Assembly: GCA_964480945.1 (NCBI GenBank)
Contig: CAYZRX010000083.1
Location: forward strand, 1 to 15,380
Direction: 5' to 3'
Length of the DNA: 15,380 nucleotides
From: VGWB01 sp964480945
GTDB lineage: Bacteria > Bacteroidota > Ignavibacteria > UBA10030
In this document: piece after piece, positions 6,154-13,487 of the stretch
Position numbering within the stretch: position 1 is the stretch's first letter
Layout of the letters: every line of letters starts with the position of its first letter
Notes under the pieces: model-generated
Database searches by the model: none
What the model was told of the DNA's origin: nothing
Seen by the model: only the letters and a program-made list of their open reading frames with translations
Position numbers and translations under genes: made by a program

Positions 6154-8097
6154 ATGAAACCTCGGCACACAATCGGCCTCCACCGAAATACGCTGGCAGT
6201 CATTCTCCTTGTCGTAGCGCTTGTTTTGTTGGGCGTCCAGACCAAGCCGCGCTCACCAAGCGAGAACGATGGGATCGTGCGAAGGGTTACTCCTATCACC
6301 ACGGTCAACAGGTCAATTGCGCACGACGTGTCAGCCCCCCTGATCTCTTTGGCGCACGCTCAACAGAGAAGCAATTCAAAGCAGGACAGACCAGGATTCA
6401 GCGTTCGCGAGGATGACGCTGAGGCTGCTCTTCGCAGTTCGGCCTCCGAGGCGGGCGCATCCACACAGCAAAAGGGTGAGACAACCCCGCTCACATCAGC
6501 CTCGGTTGAACAAACGGAGCAAGGAACCCGACCTTCCCCGGAAATCGTAGCGAGCTTCGACGGACTCGGTGAAGGCTTCGAGGGCCCGCAGGGAACGGCA
6601 ATGTTTCGCAACCCATCCGACAACTCGCTCGCGGTCGGCCCGGATCACATCGTCCAAATCGTGAATTCCCGGATGGCCATCTACACGAAGAAGGGGTCGC
6701 GCTTTGACACCACCGGCAAGATCCTCTACGGCCCCGTCCCGACAAACAACGTTTTCAAAGGGTTCGGCGATGCCGACACGATCAACAACGGGGACGCCGT
6801 CGTGCGCTACGACCAGCTTGCGGACCGGTGGCTGATCGTGATGCCGATTTTCCGGCGTCTTCCTGCCAGGAAAAGCGAACCGTTGGCGGCCAACGCGGGC
6901 CAGCCCCCATACCAAAGTCAGGCTGCCGTGGAGGGCCAGCCGGGTGCCGCACAACCTGTCTTTCGTCCGCCTCACCCGACTCCCGAAGAGGAAGCGGCCG
7001 CCAAAGCTGCCATGGCTCGAATGCTCGAGAGATTCAGGCAAGGAGGGAGAAGACGATTCGTGCGGAGCGATACGACGGGATCGTACGCGATGTGCTACGC
7101 CGTGAGCACCAGCCCTGATCCGCTCGGGTCGTACTACCGTTACGAGTTCGTTCGTCCGCTCTTCCCCGACTATCCTCGACCGGCCGTTTGGCCCGACGGC
7201 TACTATGTGCCAACCAGCACCGGCGACAACGTCATCCAGAAACACGCCTATGTGGTGGATCGAGCGAAGATGCTCAGAGGAGAGAACGCGACCGAACAGG
7301 GGTTCATCATCGACAGCGTAAATTTCTTGAACAACGCGGACCTCGACGGGAAACAACTTCCACCCGCGGGAACTCCAAACATCATGATGGCAACCGGTGG
7401 GACACAGTTGAAAAGCATCATGGAGGACGACGGCATCTACGTGTGGAAGTATCACGTGGACTGGAACGACCCGGCCAAGACAAGACTGGAAGGACCCAAG
7501 AAGATTCCTGTCGCACCCTATCATTACCTGGGTGACGGCCAGCTGACGAAATGCGTGCCCCAGCCGGGAACCGACACGCGTCTTGATGCACAGGGGGACA
7601 AGATCATGCAGCGTCTGGTGTACAGGCGTATCGGCGACCGCCAATCGATCGTCGCGGTGCACTCGGTAAACACGTCGGCGGGAGGGGGCGGAGTCCGATG
7701 GTACGAGTTCCGGCTGGACAACAGCGGGAACGTCAAGCTCTACCAGCAGGGGACGTACGCTCCCGATGGCTTCTACCGATGGATGGCGAGCCCGGCCATC
7801 GATGGCAACGGCAACATCGGTATCGGATACTCGTTCGGCGGGACGCCGCACTACGCCGGCCAGCGCTTCGCGGGGAGGCTCTTCGGAGACCCGCTGGGCG
7901 TCCTGACGTTGCACGAGGCGGTTCTCGTCGAGGGGGAAGCCTCGCAGACCAACACGCTGCGGTGGATGGATTATGCCCAGACCGCGATCGATCCGAGCGA
8001 TGACCTCACGATCTGGTACGTTGGGGACTATCTTAAGAAGGGGGCCGAGAACTATTTGACGCGCATCGGTGCGTTCCTGATCCGTGGTTTTCAATGA
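6154..8097 (+). CDS. Large exported protein of an uncharacterised family, with an insertion
   Basis: Predicted 647-aa protein. A hydrophobic N-terminal segment (about residues 12-30) acts as signal or anchor. Residues 35-130 are polar, Ser/Thr/Glu-rich and probably disordered. From about residue 135 it matches by eye a family common in Acidobacteria and related groups: SDNSLAVGPDHIVQIVN, YDQLADRWLIV, SYAMCYAVSTSPDPLGSYYRYEF, FPDYPRPAVWPDGYY, CVPQPGTDTRLDAQGDKIM, RWYEFRLD, YQQGTYAPDG.YRWM, and a C-terminal TRIGAFLI. No catalytic motif is known to me. Residues 234-300 (Pro/Ala/Glu-rich, then EEEAAAKAAMARMLERF and an Arg cluster) look like an insertion between two family blocks. AAAGGA ten bases upstream favours the ATG at 6154 over 6145 and a GTG at 6127. 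The gene is convergent with the tricorn gene. Confidence 0.85.
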   Translation: MKPRHTIGLHRNTLAVILLVVALVLLGVQTKPRSPSENDGIVRRVTPITTVNRSIAHDVSAPLISLAHAQQRSNSKQDRPGFSVREDDAEAALRSSASEAGASTQQKGETTPLTSASVEQTEQGTRPSPEIVASFDGLGEGFEGPQGTAMFRNPSDNSLAVGPDHIVQIVNSRMAIYTKKGSRFDTTGKILYGPVPTNNVFKGFGDADTINNGDAVVRYDQLADRWLIVMPIFRRLPARKSEPLAANAGQPPYQSQAAVEGQPGAAQPVFRPPHPTPEEEAAAKAAMARMLERFRQGGRRRFVRSDTTGSYAMCYAVSTSPDPLGSYYRYEFVRPLFPDYPRPAVWPDGYYVPTSTGDNVIQKHAYVVDRAKMLRGENATEQGFIIDSVNFLNNADLDGKQLPPAGTPNIMMATGGTQLKSIMEDDGIYVWKYHVDWNDPAKTRLEGPKKIPVAPYHYLGDGQLTKCVPQPGTDTRLDAQGDKIMQRLVYRRIGDRQSIVAVHSVNTSAGGGGVRWYEFRLDNSGNVKLYQQGTYAPDGFYRWMASPAIDGNGNIGIGYSFGGTPHYAGQRFAGRLFGDPLGVLTLHEAVLVEGEASQTNTLRWMDYAQTAIDPSDDLTIWYVGDYLKKGAENYLTRIGAFLIRGFQ

Positions 8098-8130
8098 GAT
8101 CAGTGAGAGGAGGAGGCTGAAAATGACAAG

Positions 8131-8164
8131 AATCCGGGACGATCAAAGTTGATCATCCCGGATT
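8131..8164. terminator. Strong hairpin between convergent genes, likely bidirectional terminator
   Basis: AATCCGGGACGATCA (8131-8145) pairs with TGATCATCCCGGATT (8150-8164) with a single mismatch, around a four-base loop AAGT. It sits 34 bases after the stop of the 647-aa protein gene and on the far side of the tricorn stop. The flank is moderately T-rich in the minus direction (CTTGTCATTTTC) but not in the plus direction. It probably ends or protects both transcripts. Confidence 0.65.
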
Positions 8165-8197
8165 CGCGTTCTCTCATTAACATTCCGCCTTCCCTAC

Positions 8198-8274
8198 CTC
8201 TCCTATCTCCTTACTGCTTACTTCCTACTTCTCACTCCTCACGTCTTACGTCTCACTTCTCACATCACACCTCC
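8198..8274. repeat. Degenerate heptanucleotide tandem repeat, pyrimidine-rich on the + strand
   Basis: The + strand reads as seven-base units in constant phase from 8212: TACTGCT, TACTTCC, TACTTCT, CACTCCT, CACGTCT, TACGTCT, CACTTCT, CACATCA, CACCTCC. Two weaker units (CTCTCCT, ATCTCCT) precede them. The consensus is YACKTCT, or AGAMGTR on the minus strand. It ends four bases before the tricorn stop codon (8278-8280), so it falls in the 3' untranslated part of that transcript. Nothing in it looks coding. Confidence 0.7.
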
Positions 8275-8277
8275 TCC

Positions 8278-11200
8278 TCATCTCTTTTGATACGGCGGCT
8301 GCTTCAGCGACACGGGCGGATGTTCCTTTAACAGCTTCATCACTTCCTGAATGCCGCGCTCGAGCTGCGGATCGATGCCCTTCGCCAGCTGCGATGGGTC
8401 GTCTTTGACCTCGACATCGGGATCGACACCGTGTCCTTCTTTGAACCACGTCCCATCGGGATTGTACATGCGGAACGTGGGAACGGTAATATACCCGCCA
8501 TCGATAAGCGCGGGAGCGCCGCTCACACCGATGAGCCCACCCCACGTGCGCGTCCCTACCAGCGGACCGAGTCCCGCTTTCCGGAAGTAATCCGGAAACG
8601 CATCCCCGCCGGAGCCGCTCCAGCCATTTATGAGCATCACCTTCGGACCGAAGTTCGCTTGCGGCGGCCACTGCCAATTCTTTCCGTCGCGCACCGCCCA
8701 GAACGCGAGCGGCTTGCGATCGAGGAGCTCGATGAAGCGGTCGGGGATCTGGCCGCCGTTGTTGAACCGTTCGTCGACAATCAACCCCTCCTTGTTGAAT
8801 TGTGCCATGAACTGGCGCTCAAGCTCTGTCTGTCCGTCGAGACCCGTGCTCGGGACGTAGATGTACCCGATGCGCCCGTTCGTTGCTTCGTCCACGCGCT
8901 TCCGGTTGGACTCGATCCAGGCAAGGTTCCGCAGGCGCGTTTCATCCGAGAGGGTTTTCACGAGGACTTTGCGCGCACCCTCTAAGGTCGGCCCGGAATT
9001 GACGGTCAGTTCCACTGTCTTCTCCGCAAGTCCTGCGAACGACGCCCATGGAGCTTTCGTCATATCCATCGGTTGGCCGTTTATCGCAAGAACATAGTCT
9101 CCCTGGTGGACGTCGACCCCCGGCTGCAACAGAGGGGACCGTACCTCGGTATCCCACGGTGCATCGGCGACAATGTTCTTGATACGGTAGGCTCTGTTCG
9201 AGAGCTCCCAATCGACACCCAGATATCCGAAGTTCATCGACGGACCCTCCTCCACATCCCCGCCGCCCCGATACGTGTGCGAAGAGCTAAGCTCGGAGAT
9301 CAGCTCCCCGATCACGTAATTGACATCCCAGCGCGTCACGGCGTTGTCAAGCAGCTCGCCGTAGTGAACCCGCATCTCGTTCCAATCCACGCCATGCATG
9401 TTCGGATCGTAGAAGAAATCGCGGTCGAACCGCCACACGTCGGTGAAGATCTGTTTCCACTCGGCCCTAGGATCGACGGTCATCGCGAGCTGCGCTGTGG
9501 GCATCTTCTTCTCCAGCTTCTGGTTCTCGCCGACGTCCACGATCGAAAAGCTGCCCGACTTTCCGACGAGCACCTTCTTGCCGTCCGCACTGACGTCGAA
9601 CATGTCCGCATCGTCCACAATGGTCTTCTCTTCTCGCTTGTCCAGGTCGTAATACATCAGCGGTTTCTTCTTGTCGGCCGAGCCCGTGTTGGGAGCGCGG
9701 AGGAAAATGACCTTCCCGGAGACCGCCTGAATGCCGCCGAAGTTGCCCGGAGCCGGGGGGAGGATCACAATGCGTTGCTCGAACCCGCTCAACGTGATCT
9801 TGGTCTCTTTTGGCTTCTCATCTTTCTTCTCAGCCTCCTTCTCCTTTCCTTTCCCCTCTTCCTTCTTCGGCTCCTCCTTCTTCACCGCAACGGTATCGTC
9901 CTTGGGCGCAAGCGGGGATGGTGTTTCCGCGCTGAGCGTCACGGCCGCAATGTTGGTGGAGTTCGGATAGATCCATGTATTGTCGAAGTCTGAATAGACT
10001 GGCTTGAAGGTCCGGTTGGTTGTGAAGAAGAGGTATTTCCCGTCGGGGTCGAACGACGGCGAATTGTCCGCATAATACCCCGACGTCACCTGCGTGCTCT
10101 TTCCTTCCTTGGTGTCGAACAAGGTGATGGCTGTGTTTCGGTTTCCCAGCTCGCGAGCATAGGCCATCCAGCGGCTGTCGGAGGACCAGCTTGCGCTGAA
10201 TCCCCGGAGGGCCCCTTCATAATAATAAAGTTCTTTGTCAACCTGCGTTGTTGTCCCCTTGTCGACATCGTAGATCTGGATCTTCATTGCCTTGTCGATG
10301 AACGCAATCATCTTGCTGTTCGGCGACCAGTACAGATAGTAGCGGTACCCGGGACCGTAGGAGGTCAGTTTCTTTTCGGAGCCGGGCTTCGTCAGGTCGA
10401 GCAGTGTCAGCTCATACTCGCCGGACTTGTCGCTCCAAAATGCCACATATTTTCCATCAGGAGACCATGACGGATGGCGCTCGGCGACGCCTGAGCTTCG
10501 AGTGAGATCGAGGACCGGTCCGTTCTCCGCGGGAACAGAGAAGATATCACCACGGGCCTCGAAGATCGCCCGCTTGCCGTCGGGTGCAATGGAAACACTT
10601 CGAATGTACTTGCTCACATTCTCCTCATGCGGCATGAGCGTAATTTCATCGGTCACGACGTTGATCTTCACTTCATGGACCGATTCATCCTTCAGGCTCA
10701 GCCGGTAGAGTCTGCCCGCCTCTTCGAAAACAATATCCGACGGGCCGACGGAGGGAAAGTGAATATCATAGTCTTTGAAGCTCGTGATCTGCTTCGTTTG
10801 CTTCGTGTCAAGATTGTACGACCAGATGTTGGCGCGCTCCTCCGGCCCGCGGTCGGAGAGGAAATAGACCGTGTTTCCATGCCACATTGGGAACTCGTCG
10901 TTTGCCGGACTCGGGGCGATGGTTTTCGACGCCATCGTTGTCAGATCGAAGACGGTGATATCCGGCGCCCAACCGCCGCGGTACCGCTTCCATGTCCGAA
11001 ATACGCGGGTCATTGCCGTGTAGGCGATCTCCTTACCGTCCGGGGAGAGCGATCCCATTTCACCGTAGGGAACAGGAAGCTGCTCGGGCATCCCGCCCTC
11101 GGGCAACACGCTGTAAAACTGATTGAACCGTTGCTTTCCGCTGTTCATCGATGAGACGTAGAGAAGCTTCTTCCCATCGGGGTACCAGTCAATGATCCGA

Positions 11201-11526
11201 TCCGGCATGCCGTGATACGTGATGCGCTTCGGCATTCCGCCCATGGTCGGTATGACGTAGATTTCAAGGTTGCCGTCGTAGCCGGCACTGTAGGCGATGT
11301 GCGATCCGTCGGGAGAGAAATGTGGATAGAGTTCTTGTCCTCGGGGGGAGCTGAGCTTGAACGCCGTGCCTCCATCCTTGGGGACCACCCACAGATCGCC
11401 GGCATACGAGAAAACGATCTGTGTCTGCGACACATCGGGATACTGCAGCATGCGCGCATCTACCTGCGCCAGGAGCGCGGGGGAAACGGCGGCAAGCGAA
11501 AGAAACAGCATCAGGGAGCGGATCAT
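8278..11526 (-). CDS. Exported tricorn-type S41 serine protease
   Basis: Predicted 1082-aa protease, close to the usual tricorn length. Residues 1-21 are a signal peptide, so unlike archaeal cytoplasmic tricorn it should be exported. Next come two beta-propellers, about residues 25-320 and 320-680, built of TolB/WD-like repeats (SPDGKYVAFWSD, SPDGSHIAYSAG). A Lys/Glu linker at about 545-573 interrupts the second. The protease core starts near 682 and has a PDZ domain at about 765-842. Catalytic candidates line up with those of Thermoplasma tricorn: Ser749-His750 (SSSHTY), nucleophile Ser972 (SGSGGDAFP) and Glu1030 (FKEGHG). It should trim or degrade peptides. The ATG at 11526 has AAGGAG nine bases upstream; a start at 11574 would add 16 residues ahead of the signal peptide. 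A -7-like element is at 11572-11579. Confidence 0.95.
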   Translation of the reverse strand: MIRSLMLFLSLAAVSPALLAQVDARMLQYPDVSQTQIVFSYAGDLWVVPKDGGTAFKLSSPRGQELYPHFSPDGSHIAYSAGYDGNLEIYVIPTMGGMPKRITYHGMPDRIIDWYPDGKKLLYVSSMNSGKQRFNQFYSVLPEGGMPEQLPVPYGEMGSLSPDGKEIAYTAMTRVFRTWKRYRGGWAPDITVFDLTTMASKTIAPSPANDEFPMWHGNTVYFLSDRGPEERANIWSYNLDTKQTKQITSFKDYDIHFPSVGPSDIVFEEAGRLYRLSLKDESVHEVKINVVTDEITLMPHEENVSKYIRSVSIAPDGKRAIFEARGDIFSVPAENGPVLDLTRSSGVAERHPSWSPDGKYVAFWSDKSGEYELTLLDLTKPGSEKKLTSYGPGYRYYLYWSPNSKMIAFIDKAMKIQIYDVDKGTTTQVDKELYYYEGALRGFSASWSSDSRWMAYARELGNRNTAITLFDTKEGKSTQVTSGYYADNSPSFDPDGKYLFFTTNRTFKPVYSDFDNTWIYPNSTNIAAVTLSAETPSPLAPKDDTVAVKKEEPKKEEGKGKEKEAEKKDEKPKETKITLSGFEQRIVILPPAPGNFGGIQAVSGKVIFLRAPNTGSADKKKPLMYYDLDKREEKTIVDDADMFDVSADGKKVLVGKSGSFSIVDVGENQKLEKKMPTAQLAMTVDPRAEWKQIFTDVWRFDRDFFYDPNMHGVDWNEMRVHYGELLDNAVTRWDVNYVIGELISELSSSHTYRGGGDVEEGPSMNFGYLGVDWELSNRAYRIKNIVADAPWDTEVRSPLLQPGVDVHQGDYVLAINGQPMDMTKAPWASFAGLAEKTVELTVNSGPTLEGARKVLVKTLSDETRLRNLAWIESNRKRVDEATNGRIGYIYVPSTGLDGQTELERQFMAQFNKEGLIVDERFNNGGQIPDRFIELLDRKPLAFWAVRDGKNWQWPPQANFGPKVMLINGWSGSGGDAFPDYFRKAGLGPLVGTRTWGGLIGVSGAPALIDGGYITVPTFRMYNPDGTWFKEGHGVDPDVEVKDDPSQLAKGIDPQLERGIQEVMKLLKEHPPVSLKQPPYQKR

Positions 11527-11571
11527 ACCGTGGATCTCCTTAGGTGAGTGAATATGGAATAATCGGGTAGG

Positions 11572-11606
11572 CAAATGTACAAGAATTACGCTTATGAATA
11601 CGAAAA
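11572..11606 (-). promoter_or_regulatory. Likely Bacteroidota-type promoter of the tricorn gene
   Basis: On the minus strand TACATTTG (11572-11579) matches the -7 consensus TAnnTTTG, and TTTTCG (11601-11606) stands 21 bases upstream as an imperfect TTTG element. A transcript from here would have a leader of about 40 bases before the ATG at 11526. Confidence 0.5.
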
Positions 11607-11719
11607 TGTTGCGACCGGGGCGCCCGAATTGATGTTTCTGTCGAAGAGCCCTTACCGAGCCGAAGCTATGAGGGATGTTCTCTTCTTGGATTGGGACCCG
11701 GTAGAGAGCCGGGCGTCGG

Positions 11720-11741
11720 AGAAAACCGGGCTAAAGCCCGC
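11720..11741 (-). terminator. Intrinsic terminator overlapping the end of the LysE-family gene
   Basis: On the minus strand CGGGC (11736-11740) and GCCCG (11727-11731) pair around the loop TTTA, and the stem is followed by GTTTTCT. The stop codon TAG of the exporter gene lies within the hairpin. The core CGGGCTTTAGCCCG is fully palindromic apart from the loop. The stem is short (five bases), so termination may be partial. Confidence 0.5.
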
Positions 11742-12354
11742 TCAGACCGGTCAGCAGGCCGATTGCACCGAAGAGCATCAGGAGGGATCCGGCGACTTTG
11801 TTGACGATGGCAAGTCCGCGAGTGGAGACTTTTTCCTTGAAGATGCGCGCAAGGGTGGTGAGCAGCGAAGACCAGAGGAGCGACCCAAGAAACACGCCGG
11901 TTACCAGCATCGTGAGATAAACGCTATCGCTTCTGATGTTCTCAATGCCGATGCCCGAAAGTGCGGCGGCGTAGGCGAACAATGTCAACGGATTCGCGAG
12001 AGCGAGAAGGAGCGTGGAGAAGTACACCCGCGCTTCTCTGTTTATCCACTTCGATGGGACATGCGTATCCGGACGGGATCGAAACGTGTAAAAACCCAGA
12101 GCCAGCAGAAAAATCCCGCCTATAAGGCGAAGCCATTGTTGGTGGCCCGCGACGAAATCGGAGATGAGCGTGACACCGAACGCCGCAATGATGGCATAGA
12201 CAACATCCGCCGAGGCGCTGCTCAGTCCTACGACGAAGCCGCGCCAGCCGCCGTGCGCGAGCGTGCGTCGGACGCAGAGTACTCCGATCGGCCCCACCGG
12301 CGCCGCGAGAGAGAATCCAACGATGATACCTTTGAGAAGGCAGGTGAAGGCCAT
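11731..12354 (-). CDS. LysE/RhtB-family amino-acid exporter
   Basis: Predicted 207-aa inner-membrane protein, the normal length for the LysE/RhtB superfamily. It has about six hydrophobic segments. The conserved N-terminal signature is present (GFSLAAPVGPIGVLCVRRTL, residues 13-32), followed by the glycine/serine-rich second helix (GFVVGLSSASADVVYAIIAAFG) and the NPLTLFAYAAALSGIG block in the second half. Members export amino acids or similar small metabolites using the proton gradient; the substrate here cannot be told. The gene has its own promoter (12375-12406) and a terminator over its stop, so it is probably expressed separately from the tricorn gene 204 bases downstream. AGGAG lies about 12 bases before the ATG. 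A long open frame on the opposite strand is a shadow. Confidence 0.88.
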   Translation of the reverse strand: MAFTCLLKGIIVGFSLAAPVGPIGVLCVRRTLAHGGWRGFVVGLSSASADVVYAIIAAFGVTLISDFVAGHQQWLRLIGGIFLLALGFYTFRSRPDTHVPSKWINREARVYFSTLLLALANPLTLFAYAAALSGIGIENIRSDSVYLTMLVTGVFLGSLLWSSLLTTLARIFKEKVSTRGLAIVNKVAGSLLMLFGAIGLLTGLSGL

Positions 12355-12374
12355 ACGTGGCGAGATGCTCCTGT

Positions 12375-12406
12375 CAAAGGTAGAGGTTCACCCATTCAAT
12401 GGCAAA
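12375..12406 (-). promoter_or_regulatory. Canonical Bacteroidota promoter of the LysE-family gene
   Basis: On the minus strand TTTG (12403-12406) and TACCTTTG (12375-12382) are separated by 20 bases, an exact match to the Bacteroidota -33/-7 consensus (TTTG, 19-21 bases, TAnnTTTG). Transcription would begin about 14 bases before the ATG at 12354. It is the strongest phylum clue in the window. Confidence 0.7.
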
Positions 12407-12434
12407 TCGATTTCCTATTTGACAAGGCCTCCTT

Positions 12435-12457
12435 CGGCAAAGAACATACCTTTGCCG
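12435..12457. promoter_or_regulatory. Perfect 8-bp inverted repeat, possible operator
   Basis: CGGCAAAG (12435-12442) and CTTTGCCG (12450-12457) are exact reverse complements separated by seven bases. The site lies about 30 bases upstream of the -33 box of the LysE-family promoter, a place where an activator dimer could bind. No T-tract follows, so a terminator role is less likely. No regulator gene lies adjacent. Confidence 0.4.
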
Positions 12458-12900
12458 CTTGTCCATCCAAGATGCGGTCAAAATCTTCGGAATGGCGGCT
12501 TTTCTCTCTTTTCGGGCTGCTGACGCCGAGACGCATCGGATGAATGCCTTGCTATTGAGACAGAAAGGGTCTACACTACATATACGAAATTTCAGCCCAC
12601 TGTGCTTGCCGATGACCCCGGGGGCGAGTCCCGACGATAATCTGCCTTAGGCTGGCAGTGGCCGTCCCGTCAAACAGCGTTCGTCGTAAGCCTACCTCGA
12701 ATCTCCACCATCACGCTGCTTTTCCATTCATCCACGGTACGGTGGCTCGTTGTCGTTTCTCACGCTCTGGCATCGCGAGCGGTTGCGACATTTATGAGCA
12801 GGCATAATCATAGAGAGGGCAAAACGGTTGAGGCGTTGATTTGCGCGCGAGCGCCATGCGGCCAACAGCAAATGATTCACGACAAAACCGGGCTTTTCAC

Positions 12901-13104
12901 ATGAAAGAAACGTTTGTTATTTCGAATGCGCGAGATTGCTTCATCGAGCTCACGCACCGTGACTCTGATCCCAGCGTATGGATTGTGCGGCGTTGGACAA
13001 AATTCTTGTGGTTCAGAAAACGGGTCTCATCCGATTGGTTTATTAATCGAAGCCAGGCATTTGCCTATGCGAAAGAGATGAGGCGGAAGCACGACGGTTA
13101 CTAA
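12901..13104 (+). CDS. Small protein of unknown function (67 aa), first of four
   Basis: Predicted 67-aa basic protein: FIELTHRD...VWIVRRWTKFLWFRKRVSSDWFINRSQAFAYAKEMRRKH. The layout suggests a beta-hairpin or short sheet (FIEL, VWIVRRW, SDWFI) followed by a helix (SQAFAYAKEMRRK). It recalls small DUF2188-like proteins in having a W-x-V-x-R strand followed by a QA-containing helix, but that is only a resemblance. No strong ribosome-binding site precedes the ATG at 12901. An ATG at 12856 and a TTG at 12841 are in frame and would add up to 20 residues. It is the first of four closely spaced small genes on this strand, 31 bases before the next. Confidence 0.6.
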   Translation: MKETFVISNARDCFIELTHRDSDPSVWIVRRWTKFLWFRKRVSSDWFINRSQAFAYAKEMRRKHDGY

Positions 13105-13135
13105 GTTCCTTGTCATGAGAAGGAGATCGTTCGAC

Positions 13136-13477
13136 ATGCAGAATACGCATTATCAAACACGACACCCCAGGGGAAGCACACCCCATCAAGAAATGCAGCA
13201 AGGATTCGACGATTGGGTGAGGGGGCTTCGGTTCGTCGAACGAGACCCGAAAGGCTCGCAGCGAAAAGACCAGAGGGGGGAATCAACTACTCAGGAGCCC
13301 GGTCCTCGCCAAGCCCGCTCGACCGACTCGATCGGGCGAGCCGAAGGCGCGCAGGCTGGACGACAATGGGACGAGAAAGGACGTTGGGATAACGATGGGG
13401 GGGGTAAGCGCATAGATGAAGCGAGAGAATGCATCCGTCGTCTCCAAATTCAAGTAGCAACGCTGTTCATGTTGTAG
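13136..13477 (+). CDS. Small polar, probably disordered protein (113 aa)
   Basis: Predicted 113-aa protein, rich in Gln, Arg, Gly and Asp. A short ordered-looking segment (EMQQGFDDWVRGLRFVERD, about residues 19-37) is followed by some 60 low-complexity residues and a C-terminal amphipathic helix (RIDEARECIRRLQIQVATL). I recognise no family. AAGGAG ten bases before the ATG supports this start over one at 13115. Its stop codon TAG (13475-13477) runs into the ribosome-binding site of the next gene, which is good evidence that this frame is translated. A run of eight G near 13396 could be a frameshift or sequencing-error site, so the last quarter of the protein is less secure. Confidence 0.5.
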   Translation: MQNTHYQTRHPRGSTPHQEMQQGFDDWVRGLRFVERDPKGSQRKDQRGESTTQEPGPRQARSTDSIGRAEGAQAGRQWDEKGRWDNDGGGKRIDEARECIRRLQIQVATLFML

Positions 13478-13487
13478 GAGGAGCCTT

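Larger units (their letters stand above)
12355..12900. other. Divergent intergenic region (546 bases)
   Basis: It lies between the LysE-family gene (minus) and the small-gene run (plus). It contains the LysE promoter, an eight-base inverted repeat at 12435-12457, and a small hairpin CTGCC/GGCAG (12642-12646, 12654-12658) without a T-tract. No TAnnTTTG element is evident for the small-gene run. TTGCGA and CATAAT near 12783-12808 resemble sigma-70 boxes, but their 14-base spacing is too short to trust. No tRNA or convincing gene was found. Confidence 0.5.

Noticed and set aside
6496..8094. A 532-codon open frame on the minus strand opposite the 647-aa protein gene
   Set aside because: It mirrors a well-supported family gene, its translation is Arg/Val/His-rich without family-like blocks, and GC-rich codon use leaves such antisense frames open.
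8198..8274. CRISPR-like array
   Set aside because: The units are seven bases long with no spacers, so this is a simple tandem repeat.
9073..9993. A 306-codon plus-strand frame inside the tricorn gene
   Set aside because: It is antisense to conserved catalytic and propeller sequence; its Leu-rich end is the complement of the Lys/Glu linker.
11575..12543. A 322-codon plus-strand frame across the LysE-family gene
   Set aside because: The minus strand encodes a clear LysE/RhtB protein; this translation is Arg/Glu-rich with no hydrophobic or domain pattern.
12783..12808. Sigma-70-like promoter before the small-gene run
   Set aside because: The TTGCGA and CATAAT boxes are only 14 bases apart and the host appears to use the TTTG/TAnnTTTG type.
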